NCBI GenBank assembly: GCA_033854735.1
Contig: JAWWPY010000257.1
Span: 1-64,000 of the forward strand
Length of the DNA stretch: 64,000 bases
Reading direction: 5' to 3'
From: JAWWPY01 sp033854735
GTDB lineage: Bacteria; Actinomycetota; Actinomycetes; Streptosporangiales; Streptosporangiaceae
The translations under genes and the position numbers were made by a program. The notes under the pieces are model-generated. The model saw only the letters and a list, made by a program, of their open reading frames with translations, had not been told where the DNA came from and ran no database searches. Positions 55,453 to 63,639 of the stretch are shown one piece after another (position 1 is the first letter of the stretch; every line of letters starts with the position of its first letter).

Positions 55453-56318
55453 GGTGCTCCCCCCGGCGGGCCGCCCAGGTCCAGCGGGGTGTTGTCGATC
55501 AACCGGGTGGCCCCGACCCTGGCCGCCACCAGGAGCAGCGCCGGACCCGAGGCATGCTCGTCGACCTGCTCGAACGTCGCCGGGTCGACCAGGGCCAGGT
55601 AGTCAGGAAGCACCGCGGGCACGGCGTCGAGTACCTGGTGCGCCGCCTTCAGCACACCGGCCGGACCAGCCGGACCGGCCGCCTGGCCGGCCCGCAAGGC
55701 CGCCGACAGCGAGAGCGCGGCCTCGCGGTCCGCCGCGGACAGGTACCTGTTCCGGCTCGAGATCGCCAGCCCGTCCGGATCCCGGACGGTCGGTACCCCA
55801 GCGATCTCGATGCCGAGCGCGAAGTCGTCGGTCATCCGGCGGACTAGGGCGAGTTGCTGCGCGTCCTTCTCGCCGAAGACCGCCACGTCCGGGCGCACCA
55901 TCTCCAGCAGCTTCAGCACCACGGTCAGCACCCCGGTGAAGAACCCAGGCCGGAAAGCTCCCTCAAGCACCTGTCCCATCGGCCCCGGGTCCACGGTGAC
56001 CAGCTGCCCGGCCGGGTACATCTGGGCGCGGTCCGGGGCGAACACCAGCTCGACGCCTTCCTCACCGCAGACCGCGACATCCTCCTGCAGGGCCCGCGGA
56101 TACTTCTCGAAATCCTCACCCGCCCCGAACTGCAGCGGGTTGACGAAGACAGACGCCACGACGCTTCCGTTGGGGCCGGAAAGGTCTTGCCCGCGGCGGA
56201 GCAGGGCCCGGTGGCCCTCGTGCAGTGCCCCCATGGTGGGAACCAGTACCACCGGGGAGCCGAGACCGCGGCGGGCGGCGGCCAGGCCGATCCTGGTCCT
56301 GGCGAGCACGGGAATCAC
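55443..56318 (-). CDS. panC: Pantothenate synthetase
   Basis: 291 residues. Motifs: VPTMGALHEGHRALLRRG (HIGH-like), VVASVFVNPLQFGAGEDFEKYPR, VAVFGEKDAQQLALVRRM (KMSKS-equivalent ATP region) and LAISSRNRYLSAADR. It joins pantoate and beta-alanine using ATP. It is followed directly by coaX, and panD, which supplies beta-alanine and usually lies between them, is absent. It overlaps the upstream DUF2520 gene by 4 bases. Confidence 0.97.
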   Translation of the reverse strand: MIPVLARTRIGLAAARRGLGSPVVLVPTMGALHEGHRALLRRGQDLSGPNGSVVASVFVNPLQFGAGEDFEKYPRALQEDVAVCGEEGVELVFAPDRAQMYPAGQLVTVDPGPMGQVLEGAFRPGFFTGVLTVVLKLLEMVRPDVAVFGEKDAQQLALVRRMTDDFALGIEIAGVPTVRDPDGLAISSRNRYLSAADREAALSLSAALRAGQAAGPAGPAGVLKAAHQVLDAVPAVLPDYLALVDPATFEQVDEHASGPALLLVAARVGATRLIDNTPLDLGGPPGGAPCC

Positions 56319-57238
56319 CGCGGCGCCCCCCCGAGCACGTCGAGCAGGCGCTGCGCGTCCGGGGCGGCGAGCATCCGGGCGGCGAGCGCGCGGTCGGCGG
56401 TGAGCCTGGCCAGCGCGACGTACGCCCGAAGGGCCTCGGGTGACACATCGCGCAGCGCCTCGATGTGGCCCGCGACCGTGTCCGCGTCCCCGCGGGCGAC
56501 CGGCCCGGTGAGGCCCGCGTCACCGAGCCGCAGCGCGTTGTCGAGCGCGGCGGACAGCAGCGGCGTAAGCATCCGGGCCGGGTCGGGCACTCCGGCCGCG
56601 CGCAGCAGGTCGGCGGCCTGGACCACCAGGGTGATCAGGTGGTTGGCCCCGCTGGCCAGGGCCGCGTGGTACAGGCCACGGTTCGCCTCCTCGATGAACA
56701 CCGGCTCGCCGCCCATCTCGATCACCAGGGCCTCCGCCGCCGTCCGGAGCGGGTCGGGGGCGGTCACCCCGAAGCAGATCCCGGCCAGCCGGTCCAGGTC
56801 GTCGGGGCGCCCGGTGAATGTCATCACCGGGTGCAGGGCCAGCGGCAGCGCGCCGCGGCGGGTGGCCGGCTCTAGCAGCCTGATGCCATGCCTGCCGCTG
56901 GCGTGCGCGAGCAGCCGTCCCTCCATCGGCGCGCCGGTCGCGGCGAGCCCGCTGACCAGGCCCGGCAGCGCGTCATCGGGGACGGTCAGCAGGACCAGGC
57001 CCGATTCCGCCAGCACCTCGTCTGGCCGCTTGATCGCCGCGTCGGGCAGCAGGCGGCGGGCGCGGGCCACCGACGCGTCGGAGACCGCGGACACCGCGAC
57101 CACCCGGTGCCCCGCCCGGGCCAGTGCGGCCCCGAGAACGGTGCCGACCCGGCCTGCGCCGATGACACCGATCGTGAGCCTGGCCGGGTGCGGATGCGGC
57201 GGGGGCGGCGGAATCGGCTGACTGGCCGGGCCAGGCAT
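56315..57238 (-). CDS. Rossmann-like and DUF2520 domain oxidoreductase
   Basis: 307 residues from ATG 57238. A Pro/His-rich head precedes the dinucleotide fold (LTIGVIGAGRVGTVLGAAL). The C-terminal DUF2520 domain carries HPVMTFTGRPDDLDRLAGI and YHAALASGANHLITLV. It resembles ketopantoate or F420-dependent reductases, and it lies at the start of the panC-coaX operon. In mycobacteria the same gene (Rv3603c) precedes panC. A ketopantoate-reductase-like step in pantothenate synthesis is a reasonable inference from the context. Confidence 0.9.
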   Translation of the reverse strand: MPGPASQPIPPPPPHPHPARLTIGVIGAGRVGTVLGAALARAGHRVVAVSAVSDASVARARRLLPDAAIKRPDEVLAESGLVLLTVPDDALPGLVSGLAATGAPMEGRLLAHASGRHGIRLLEPATRRGALPLALHPVMTFTGRPDDLDRLAGICFGVTAPDPLRTAAEALVIEMGGEPVFIEEANRGLYHAALASGANHLITLVVQAADLLRAAGVPDPARMLTPLLSAALDNALRLGDAGLTGPVARGDADTVAGHIEALRDVSPEALRAYVALARLTADRALAARMLAAPDAQRLLDVLGGAPR

Positions 57239-57522
57239 CGGGTCAGTGTCCTCTCGTTCCAGTCCTCGCGGGTACCGGACGGCACTGGCCAGCATATCCA
57301 CGGCGCGCGGCCGCGTCGCCGGAGCCAGCACCGGCGCCCGGTCGTGCCGACAATCCGCGCCTGGACCTGCGCATCGTTCCACTGGCAGGGCTGGCGCCGG
57401 CCGCGGCGGGATTAGTAAGCTTTCGGCGTCCGCCGCTGGTGCCGGGCCGCTGCTCTGGACGGGAGTGGCAGACGGCAGCGGGCCGGGTGAGCAGGGCGCC
57501 TGGTAAGCAGGCAGGGGGATGG

Positions 57523-58953
57523 ATGACCGAGCGCACCGCCGGCACTCATGAATCTGACACCCATCAGAAGGCCCTGCGCATCAACCTCGACCCGCGCTGG
57601 TACGGGACGATCGCCGAGATCGGGGCCGGCCAGGAGGTCGTGCGCTGGTTCTTCCGGGTGGGCGGGGCCGCGGGCACCATCGCGAAGTCGATCTCCGCCT
57701 ACGACATGGCCGTCAGCGACGCCGTCTACGGCAAGGCGGACCGGTACGTGTCCGCTGGGCGGCTCCAGGGCATGCTGGACAAGGAATTCCAGCTCAACGT
57801 CGACCGCCTCGGCGATGAGCGTGGTGACGGCACCTCGTTCTTCGCGTTCGCCGACACGGTCGTGGCGCGCAGCTTCCGGGGCAGCAACGAGTGCCACGGC
57901 TGGATGGGCGTGAAGTTCCAGGCCCAGCCGCACGACGAGCCGAGCCAGATCGTGATGCACGTGCGGATGCTCGACGTGGAGGCCTGGCTGCAGCAGGAGG
58001 CGCTCGGGATCGTCGGGGTGAACCTGCTGTATGGGGCGTTTTTCGAGCACCACGAACCGGACAGGCTGATCGAGAGCCTGCTTGACCGGCTGACCACCGG
58101 CCGCATCGAGATTGACATGATCCAGTTCCGCGGCATCGAGTTCCGTGGCGTGGACAACAGGCTGATGGCGCTCAAGCTCGTCCAGCTCGGGCTGAGCGGC
58201 GTGGCGATGTTCGGCCCTGACCGTGAGGTGCTGCAGCCGAGCGAGGTGCTGCGCAAGAACGCCATCCTGGTGGAGCGGGGCAGCTTCCGCCCGCCCACCC
58301 ACGTGAACCTCGACATGCTCGAGACGGCCCGGGCCAGGTTCGCGGCCGACCCGGCCGTGGCGGGCAAGCCGGTACTGGCGCTGACCGAAATCACCATGCG
58401 CAACCTGCTCGCCGGCGGAGCCGTCGTGGACCGGCGGGACTTCCTCGCCCGCGCAGAACTGCTCGCCGCGTGCGGCATGACCGTGGTGATCACCGACTAC
58501 TTCGACTACTACCGGCTGGCCGCCTACCTCGGCGAGCGGACCACCGAGCGGATTGGCATCGTGATGGGGGTGCCAAGCCTGATCGACCTGTTCGACGAGA
58601 AGAACCACGCCCAGCTTCCTGGCGGCATCCTGGAAAGCTTCGGGCGCCTGTTCAAGAACGAACTGAAGCTCTATGTGTATCCCCTGCAGCCCTCGCCGGA
58701 CGACGAGCTCACGACCGTGAACGACATCAGGGTCCGCCCCGAGCTGCAGCCGCTCTATGACTACCTGGCCGGCCGGGGCAGTTTCGTTCACCTCGACAAC
58801 TACAAGCCTGAGTACCTGCCGATCTTCAGCCGCGATGTGCTCCGCCGGATAGCCGCGAACGACGACTCCTGGGAGAGCATGGTTCCCACCGATGTCGCCG
58901 CGCTCATCAAGCGCCGCGCGTTCTTCGGCTACGGCAAGCCGAGCCGGGACTGA
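57523..58953 (+). CDS. Conserved protein of unknown function (about 480 residues)
   Basis: 476 residues from ATG 57523. I recognise the family from its opening KALRINLDPRWYGTIAEIGA and GQEVVRWFFRVGGAAGTIAK, but know no proven function; database names for it vary and seem unreliable. No transmembrane segment or signal peptide is visible. Conserved-looking blocks: ECHGWMGVKFQAQPHDEP, GVNLLYGAFFEHHEPDRLIE, IDMIQFRGIEFRGVDNRLMA, VVITDYFDYYRLAAYLGERT, and near the end FSRDVLRRIAANDDSWESMV. It lies 37 bases upstream of the MidA-like gene on the same strand. The 284-base gap from the DUF2520 gene holds no gene. Confidence 0.8.
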   Translation: MTERTAGTHESDTHQKALRINLDPRWYGTIAEIGAGQEVVRWFFRVGGAAGTIAKSISAYDMAVSDAVYGKADRYVSAGRLQGMLDKEFQLNVDRLGDERGDGTSFFAFADTVVARSFRGSNECHGWMGVKFQAQPHDEPSQIVMHVRMLDVEAWLQQEALGIVGVNLLYGAFFEHHEPDRLIESLLDRLTTGRIEIDMIQFRGIEFRGVDNRLMALKLVQLGLSGVAMFGPDREVLQPSEVLRKNAILVERGSFRPPTHVNLDMLETARARFAADPAVAGKPVLALTEITMRNLLAGGAVVDRRDFLARAELLAACGMTVVITDYFDYYRLAAYLGERTTERIGIVMGVPSLIDLFDEKNHAQLPGGILESFGRLFKNELKLYVYPLQPSPDDELTTVNDIRVRPELQPLYDYLAGRGSFVHLDNYKPEYLPIFSRDVLRRIAANDDSWESMVPTDVAALIKRRAFFGYGKPSRD

Positions 58954-58989
58954 CCGCCTTCATACAGCTGGATACGGCCTAGAGTCAGC

Positions 58990-60051
58990 GTGGTGTGGAT
59001 CACCTGGCGCGCGGCCATGCAGGAGGCGCTGTACGGCAGCCGCGGCTTCTACGCCAGCGGCCAGCACCCCGCCGCGCATTTCCGCACCTCGGTCCACGCC
59101 TCGCCGCGCTACGCGGCGGCCATGCTCGCCCTGCTCCGCGACGTGGACGAATCGCTTGGCCACCCAGACCGGCTTGACCTGGTGGACATCGGGGCCGGCC
59201 GGGGTGAGTTGCTGACCCAGATGCTGATCATGGCCAGGCACGTCCCAGCGCCGCCAGCGGGTCCGGCCACACCCTCATTTACCCAACGGATCTCGCCGCA
59301 CGCTGTCGAGATCACCCCGCGGCCGGAAGGACTGGACCAGCAGATCCAGTGGCACCGGTCGGTGCCGTCGCGGATCACCGGGCTCGTGATCGCCAATGAA
59401 TGGCTGGACAACATCCCGCTGGACGTCGTCGAACTGGCGGGCGACGGACCCCGGCTGGTGCTCGTGCACACCGCCACCGGCGCTGAGCGCACCGGCCCGC
59501 TGGCCGGTGCGGCCGACCAGGCCTGGCTGCGCCAGTGGTGGCCGTTGCGGCATATCGGCGATCACGCCGAGATCGGCCGCCCCCGCTGCACGGCCTGGGC
59601 CGACGTCATCGGCAGGCTGGACCGCGGCCTCGCCCTCGGCGCGGACTACGGGCACGTCCGGGCGTCCCGGCCCGCCCTGGGCACGCTGGCCGGATACCAG
59701 GATGGCCGCCAGGTCCGGCCGGTCCCGGACGGATCGCGTGACATCACGGCGCACGTCGCCCTGGACGCGTGCGCGGCCGCGGGGGAAGCAGCCGCGTGCG
59801 CGGCCGCGGGGGAAGCCAGCGGGGTGCGGACCGTGCTGACCACGCAGCGCGAGGCCCTCCGCGCGCTCGGGCTGTGCGGCAGCAGGCCACCGCTCGCCTT
59901 GGCCCGCACCGACCCGCCCGGATACCTGGCCGCGCTGGGTCAGGCGTCCGGGGAGGCCGAACTGACGGATCCGGACGGCCTGGGCGCGTTCAGCTGGCTG
60001 CTGCAGGCCGTCCGGATGCCGCTGCCACCATCGCTCGGGTGCCATGGCTGA
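58990..60051 (+). CDS. MidA/NDUFAF7-type SAM-dependent protein arginine methyltransferase
   Basis: 353 residues from GTG 58990. MidA-family features: FYASGQHPAAHFRTS, the SAM motif DLVDIGAGRGELLTQML, VIANEWLDNIPLDVVEL (NExLDxxP in the family), GLALGADYGH, LGTLAGYQDGRQVRP, SRDITAHVALDAC, and the C-terminal VLTTQREALRALGL. The mitochondrial member NDUFAF7 dimethylates an arginine of the complex I subunit NDUFS2. Its 3' end overlaps, by 8 bases, a gene for an NDUFS2/NuoD homologue, which makes that protein the obvious substrate candidate. A 24-bp in-frame duplication adds an Ala/Cys-rich loop (about 59769-59818). Confidence 0.9.
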   Translation: MVWITWRAAMQEALYGSRGFYASGQHPAAHFRTSVHASPRYAAAMLALLRDVDESLGHPDRLDLVDIGAGRGELLTQMLIMARHVPAPPAGPATPSFTQRISPHAVEITPRPEGLDQQIQWHRSVPSRITGLVIANEWLDNIPLDVVELAGDGPRLVLVHTATGAERTGPLAGAADQAWLRQWWPLRHIGDHAEIGRPRCTAWADVIGRLDRGLALGADYGHVRASRPALGTLAGYQDGRQVRPVPDGSRDITAHVALDACAAAGEAAACAAAGEASGVRTVLTTQREALRALGLCGSRPPLALARTDPPGYLAALGQASGEAELTDPDGLGAFSWLLQAVRMPLPPSLGCHG

Positions 60052-61282
60052 GCGTCGCGTCGTGGTCGGCACCGGTGCCTGGGCCGCCGACGGGGATGTG
60101 CTGATCCAGCTGGGGGCCGGGCATCCAGCTGGAGATGGCATGCTCAAGCTCCGGCTGACCCTGGACGGGACGGGGGCGGGCGGGACGGGGGCGGGCGGGG
60201 CGAGGGCGGGCGGGGCGCGCATCACGGTGGCCGAGCCGGTCATCGGCTTCGTGCACCGCGGTGCCGAGAAACTCTTCGAGGCCCGCGATTACCGGCAGAT
60301 CATCGTCCTGGCCAACCGGCACGACTGGCTCAGCGCGTTCTCCAGCGAACTCGGGGTGGTGCTGGCGGCGGAGCGGCTGGCCGGGATCGAGGTGCCGCCC
60401 CGCGCCGTCTGGGCGCGCACCCTGCTCGCCGAGCTGAACCGGGTGCTCAGTCACCTCGCGTTCCTGGGCAGCTACCCGCCAGAGATCGTTGAGGCGCCCG
60501 CTGAAGCCACGGGTCCTGCGGAACGCGCGGGTCCGGCGGAACGCGCGGGGACGGCGGCGCTGGACGCGCGCGAGCTGCTGCAGACGATCATGGAAGAGGT
60601 CGCGGGCGGCCGGATGCACTACATGTTCAACCGGGTCGGCGGGCTGAAAGAGGAGCTGCCCGCGGGCTGGCTGAGCCGGGTGGGCGCGGCGGTCGCCGAG
60701 GTGCGGGCCGCGCTGCCCGCCATCGGCGCCATTGTCCGGGCCGATCCGCGCTTCCGCGCCCGGACCAGGGACGTCGGCATCCTCACCGGCGAGCAGGTTC
60801 GTCAGTACGGGGTCAGCGGGCCCGCGGCCAGAGCCTCCGGGGTGGACTTCGACCTGCGCCGCGACGAGCCTTACCTGGCCTACCGCGAACTCGCGGGCAC
60901 GCTGCGCGTGATCACCCGGGCTGAAGGCGACTGCCTGGCCCGGTTCGAGTGCCTGCTCGACCAGGTCGAGGTGTCCCTCGACCTGGCGGACGCGTGCGCC
61001 AGCCGCCTCGCGGGGCTGCCCCCCGGCCCTATCGCCGCCCGGCTGCCCAAGGTGCTCAAGATCCCCGAGGGTCATATCTACGCCTGGACGGAGAACCCGC
61101 TCGGGCTCAACGGCTACTACCTGGTGTCCCGGGGCGGCAAAACGCCCTGGCGGCTCAAGCTGCGCTCGGCCTCGTTCAATAACGTCCAGGTCCTGTCCGA
61201 AGTACTTCCCGGCCACCGGATCGAGGATCTGACGGCCATCCTCGGCTCACTGTTCTTCGTGGTGGGCGATATGGACCGGTAG
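60044..61282 (+). CDS. NuoD-like (complex I 49-kDa subunit) paralogue lacking quinone-site residues
   Basis: 412 residues from ATG 60044. It aligns with NuoD/NDUFS2: LGAGHPAGDGMLKL (family GPQHPAAHGVLRL), IGFVHRGAEKLFEARDY, RHDWLSAFSSELG, GGRMHYMFNRVGGLKEELP and a C-terminal DLTAILGSLFFVVGDMDR. The Arg methylated by NDUFAF7 in NDUFS2 (R85, in HRGxEKL) is kept as R72. The quinone-site His (bovine H59) is D31 and the quinone-site Tyr (bovine Y108) is W95. A Gly/Ala repeat insertion lies at about 43-59. No other nuo gene is in the window. It resembles the extra NuoD of streptomycetes. Catalysis of quinone reduction is unlikely. Confidence 0.9.
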   Translation: MAERRVVVGTGAWAADGDVLIQLGAGHPAGDGMLKLRLTLDGTGAGGTGAGGARAGGARITVAEPVIGFVHRGAEKLFEARDYRQIIVLANRHDWLSAFSSELGVVLAAERLAGIEVPPRAVWARTLLAELNRVLSHLAFLGSYPPEIVEAPAEATGPAERAGPAERAGTAALDARELLQTIMEEVAGGRMHYMFNRVGGLKEELPAGWLSRVGAAVAEVRAALPAIGAIVRADPRFRARTRDVGILTGEQVRQYGVSGPAARASGVDFDLRRDEPYLAYRELAGTLRVITRAEGDCLARFECLLDQVEVSLDLADACASRLAGLPPGPIAARLPKVLKIPEGHIYAWTENPLGLNGYYLVSRGGKTPWRLKLRSASFNNVQVLSEVLPGHRIEDLTAILGSLFFVVGDMDR

Positions 61283-61336
61283 CCCAGGTGCTAACGTCGG
61301 ACAGCTAGGAGTGGTGAGTGCGGGGGGAAATCTCAG

Positions 61337-62407
61337 GTGCAGATCTCGGTGGCCCTTCCAGGCGAGCTTGGGCCGGTCGAAATTGCCGCGTGGCATTCAA
61401 TGCAGCGCGAGACAGCCTCTCTGGCGAGCCCATTTTTGTGCCCGGAGTTCGCGGTCGCCGTCGGGAGCTTACGCCCCGAGGCCCGCGTAGCTGTGCTTAT
61501 CGACGGCCCGGACGTTGTCGGGTTCTTCCCGTTCGAGAGGCGGCCGCTCGGCCTCGGCGTGCCGATCGGGGCTGGCCTCACAGACTGTCAGGGCCTTATC
61601 CACGCGCCTGGCGTGGAATGGGACTCGCGGGAATTACTGCGGGCGTGCAAGGTGGCCGTGTGGCAGTTCGATCATCTGGTCGAAGGCCAGCGGCCTTTTG
61701 AGCGATACGCGGTGGCCGTGACACCCTCGCCGGTGATCGACTTGACCGACGGGTTCGCGGCCTACCAGGAGAAGCTCCGAGTGCGCTCCGCCCGCTTCTG
61801 CAACGATCTGGCCCGCAAAACACGGAAGCTTGAGCGTGAAGCCGGCGAGCTCCGTTTCGTGGTGGACTCACCGGACGCGGCGGGGCTGCGCTTACTCATG
61901 GCCTGGAAATCGGACCAATACCGCCGGAATGGCTGGATCGATATATTCGATCGCCCGTGGGTTGTCGATCTATTCGATTACCTGTTCAGCACCCGTAGCG
62001 ACCGGTTCGCTGGGCTGCTTTCCCTCCTCTACGCGGGGGAGACACCGGTCGCCGCGCACTTCGGTCTCCGGTCCGGCCCCATGCTCGCGCATTGGTTCCC
62101 AGCGTATGACACGCGTTTCAGCAGGCAGTCTCCGGGACTGATCCAGCATCTGCGGATGGCCGAGGAGACCGCCGCCCTAGGCGTCCAACTGATCGACATG
62201 GGCACCGGTACGGAGCGCTACAAGCAGACACTGAGGAGCCGCGACCTACACGTCGCCCAGGGCGTGGTCGCCCGGGGACCGCTTCTGGGACAGGCGCACC
62301 AGGTGCGCAGCGCTCTGGCGAGCTGGGCCCGCCACCAGATCAAGCAGCACCCGCCGCTGTTTCGCGCCGCCGATCGGCTACTCCGGCACTACGGCCGGAC
62401 CGGCTGA
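61337..62407 (+). CDS. BioF2/FemAB-type acyltransferase (GNAT, CelD-like)
   Basis: 356 residues from GTG 61337. The family is GNAT BioF2-like: YQEKLRVRSARFCNDLARKT, then LLMAWKSDQYRRNGWIDIF, LLSLLYAGETPVAAHFGLRS and LAHWFPAYDTRFSRQSPGLI, with VQLIDMGTGTERYKQTL near the end. These proteins are common in exopolysaccharide and cellulose-like clusters, where they acylate or aminoacylate glycans. It overlaps the 3' end of the convergent beta-helix gene by 19 bases. More polysaccharide genes may lie beyond the window. Confidence 0.88.
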   Translation: MQISVALPGELGPVEIAAWHSMQRETASLASPFLCPEFAVAVGSLRPEARVAVLIDGPDVVGFFPFERRPLGLGVPIGAGLTDCQGLIHAPGVEWDSRELLRACKVAVWQFDHLVEGQRPFERYAVAVTPSPVIDLTDGFAAYQEKLRVRSARFCNDLARKTRKLEREAGELRFVVDSPDAAGLRLLMAWKSDQYRRNGWIDIFDRPWVVDLFDYLFSTRSDRFAGLLSLLYAGETPVAAHFGLRSGPMLAHWFPAYDTRFSRQSPGLIQHLRMAEETAALGVQLIDMGTGTERYKQTLRSRDLHVAQGVVARGPLLGQAHQVRSALASWARHQIKQHPPLFRAADRLLRHYGRTG

Positions 62408-63639
62408 GCGGCGTTTCCTGCTAGGCAGCCAGTCGTACCGGTCACTACGTTGCCGGGCCCGGGTGAAACCGTAATTGCGCCGACGCCGCACGCACGATTT
62501 TTGGCTATGGCAACGTCCTTTATCGGACCCAGGCCACCGAAACCGCCGACCTCGACTGCGGGAGATTTCTTGCCTCGCGCAAGGCGATGAATATAGTTCC
62601 CGCTTATCGAGATATTGCTCACGCCCCCGGTGCGATTGTCATAATATCCGGTGCGGATACCGAAACGCGAGCCAAAAAAATTGTTGTCTTCGATTGTAAT
62701 ACCATAGATAGGAAAGTTTCCCACTGCTAGCTGCATACCATCAGCATTACTTCCCCCACGCACCCTGTTATTGGCGTAGAGAACATCATGCACCGGCGCG
62801 CTGATCGTGTGGGCCACCAGTCCGTCGTCGCCGGACTGCACGAAATTATTAATGACTTTGCCCGAGTTCGAGTCGAGGATGTGAATTCCATCAAGCTGAT
62901 TGTAGCGGCCGCTAGTGGCGGCGGCCTGCGTATGGCTGTTTGCGACGCAGAAATTGGTGCTCCGGACGATGGCGATCGAATATGTGAAGGGATTGCGGAT
63001 GTATACGCCATCGATGACAACGTTGCTGGAATCACGGCCCTCCACGGCATAGCCGCTAAGGCGCCCACGGACCTTGCCATCTAAAGTGTTACCGCTCTGG
63101 TCAGCAGTAAGATCGGCAACAGTGGTATCCGCAGCGCCTGCCGTGGTGATAATCGAATATCCGCCGCCGGGCTCCTGGGTCGACATAAAGTGTGGGCCGG
63201 CCTTGATTACTGTCGCCGGGCCGACGCCGGTCAGCTTGACATTCTTCTTGAGAACCAGGTGGCGGTTAATTGTGAATGTGCCCGCAGGCAGGGCCACTAC
63301 CCCGCCGCCAAGTCGGCCGGCCTTATCGATGGCGTTCTGGATCGCATTAAAATCATCGCGGGAACTGTTCGGGATGGCGCCGTGAATTTTCACCGGCGCG
63401 ATCGCACTCGACCCTTTGGCTGAACAGGTGAAGCTGCTGGCAGATGCCATCCCCACCAAAGCGCCCGAACCATCCATGAAACTGCTGCTGAAACCGATGC
63501 AAGCGACAGCTCCGAGAGCAACCGCCACGACCGAAATCGCGGAGCGGGACAGAATCACGGCGCGACGGCCCGGCAGTGAATCGGTTCGTCTTGGCCGGGC
63601 CGGTAGTCGTTTGACTATGCCTTCCCATGCCTTTCCCAT
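62389..63639 (-). CDS. Exported right-handed parallel beta-helix protein (pectate lyase/GH28-like)
   Basis: 416 residues from ATG 63639 (MGKAWEGIVKRLPARPRR), where CAGGAACG gives a weak ribosome site; the frame is open for 64 more codons upstream. A basic head leads to a hydrophobic export segment (AISVVAVALGAVACIGF). A Pec_lyase_3-type start follows (RDDFNAIQNAIDKAGRLGGG, VVALPAGTFTINRHLVLKKN), then beta-helix coils (VVIDGVYIRNPFTYSI, DGIHILDSNSGKVINN, ITIEDNNFFGSRFGI). Catalytic residues are not certain. The gene is visibly AT-richer than its surroundings (for example seven A in a row at 62674-62680), which suggests acquisition. Binding or cleavage of an extracellular glycan is inferred. 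Confidence 0.88.
   Translation of the reverse strand: MGKAWEGIVKRLPARPRRTDSLPGRRAVILSRSAISVVAVALGAVACIGFSSSFMDGSGALVGMASASSFTCSAKGSSAIAPVKIHGAIPNSSRDDFNAIQNAIDKAGRLGGGVVALPAGTFTINRHLVLKKNVKLTGVGPATVIKAGPHFMSTQEPGGGYSIITTAGAADTTVADLTADQSGNTLDGKVRGRLSGYAVEGRDSSNVVIDGVYIRNPFTYSIAIVRSTNFCVANSHTQAAATSGRYNQLDGIHILDSNSGKVINNFVQSGDDGLVAHTISAPVHDVLYANNRVRGGSNADGMQLAVGNFPIYGITIEDNNFFGSRFGIRTGYYDNRTGGVSNISISGNYIHRLARGKKSPAVEVGGFGGLGPIKDVAIAKNRACGVGAITVSPGPGNVVTGTTGCLAGNAAQPVRP

Noticed and set aside
60044..61282. Functional NuoD of a complete complex I
   Set aside because: No other nuo genes are present and both quinone-site residues are substituted.
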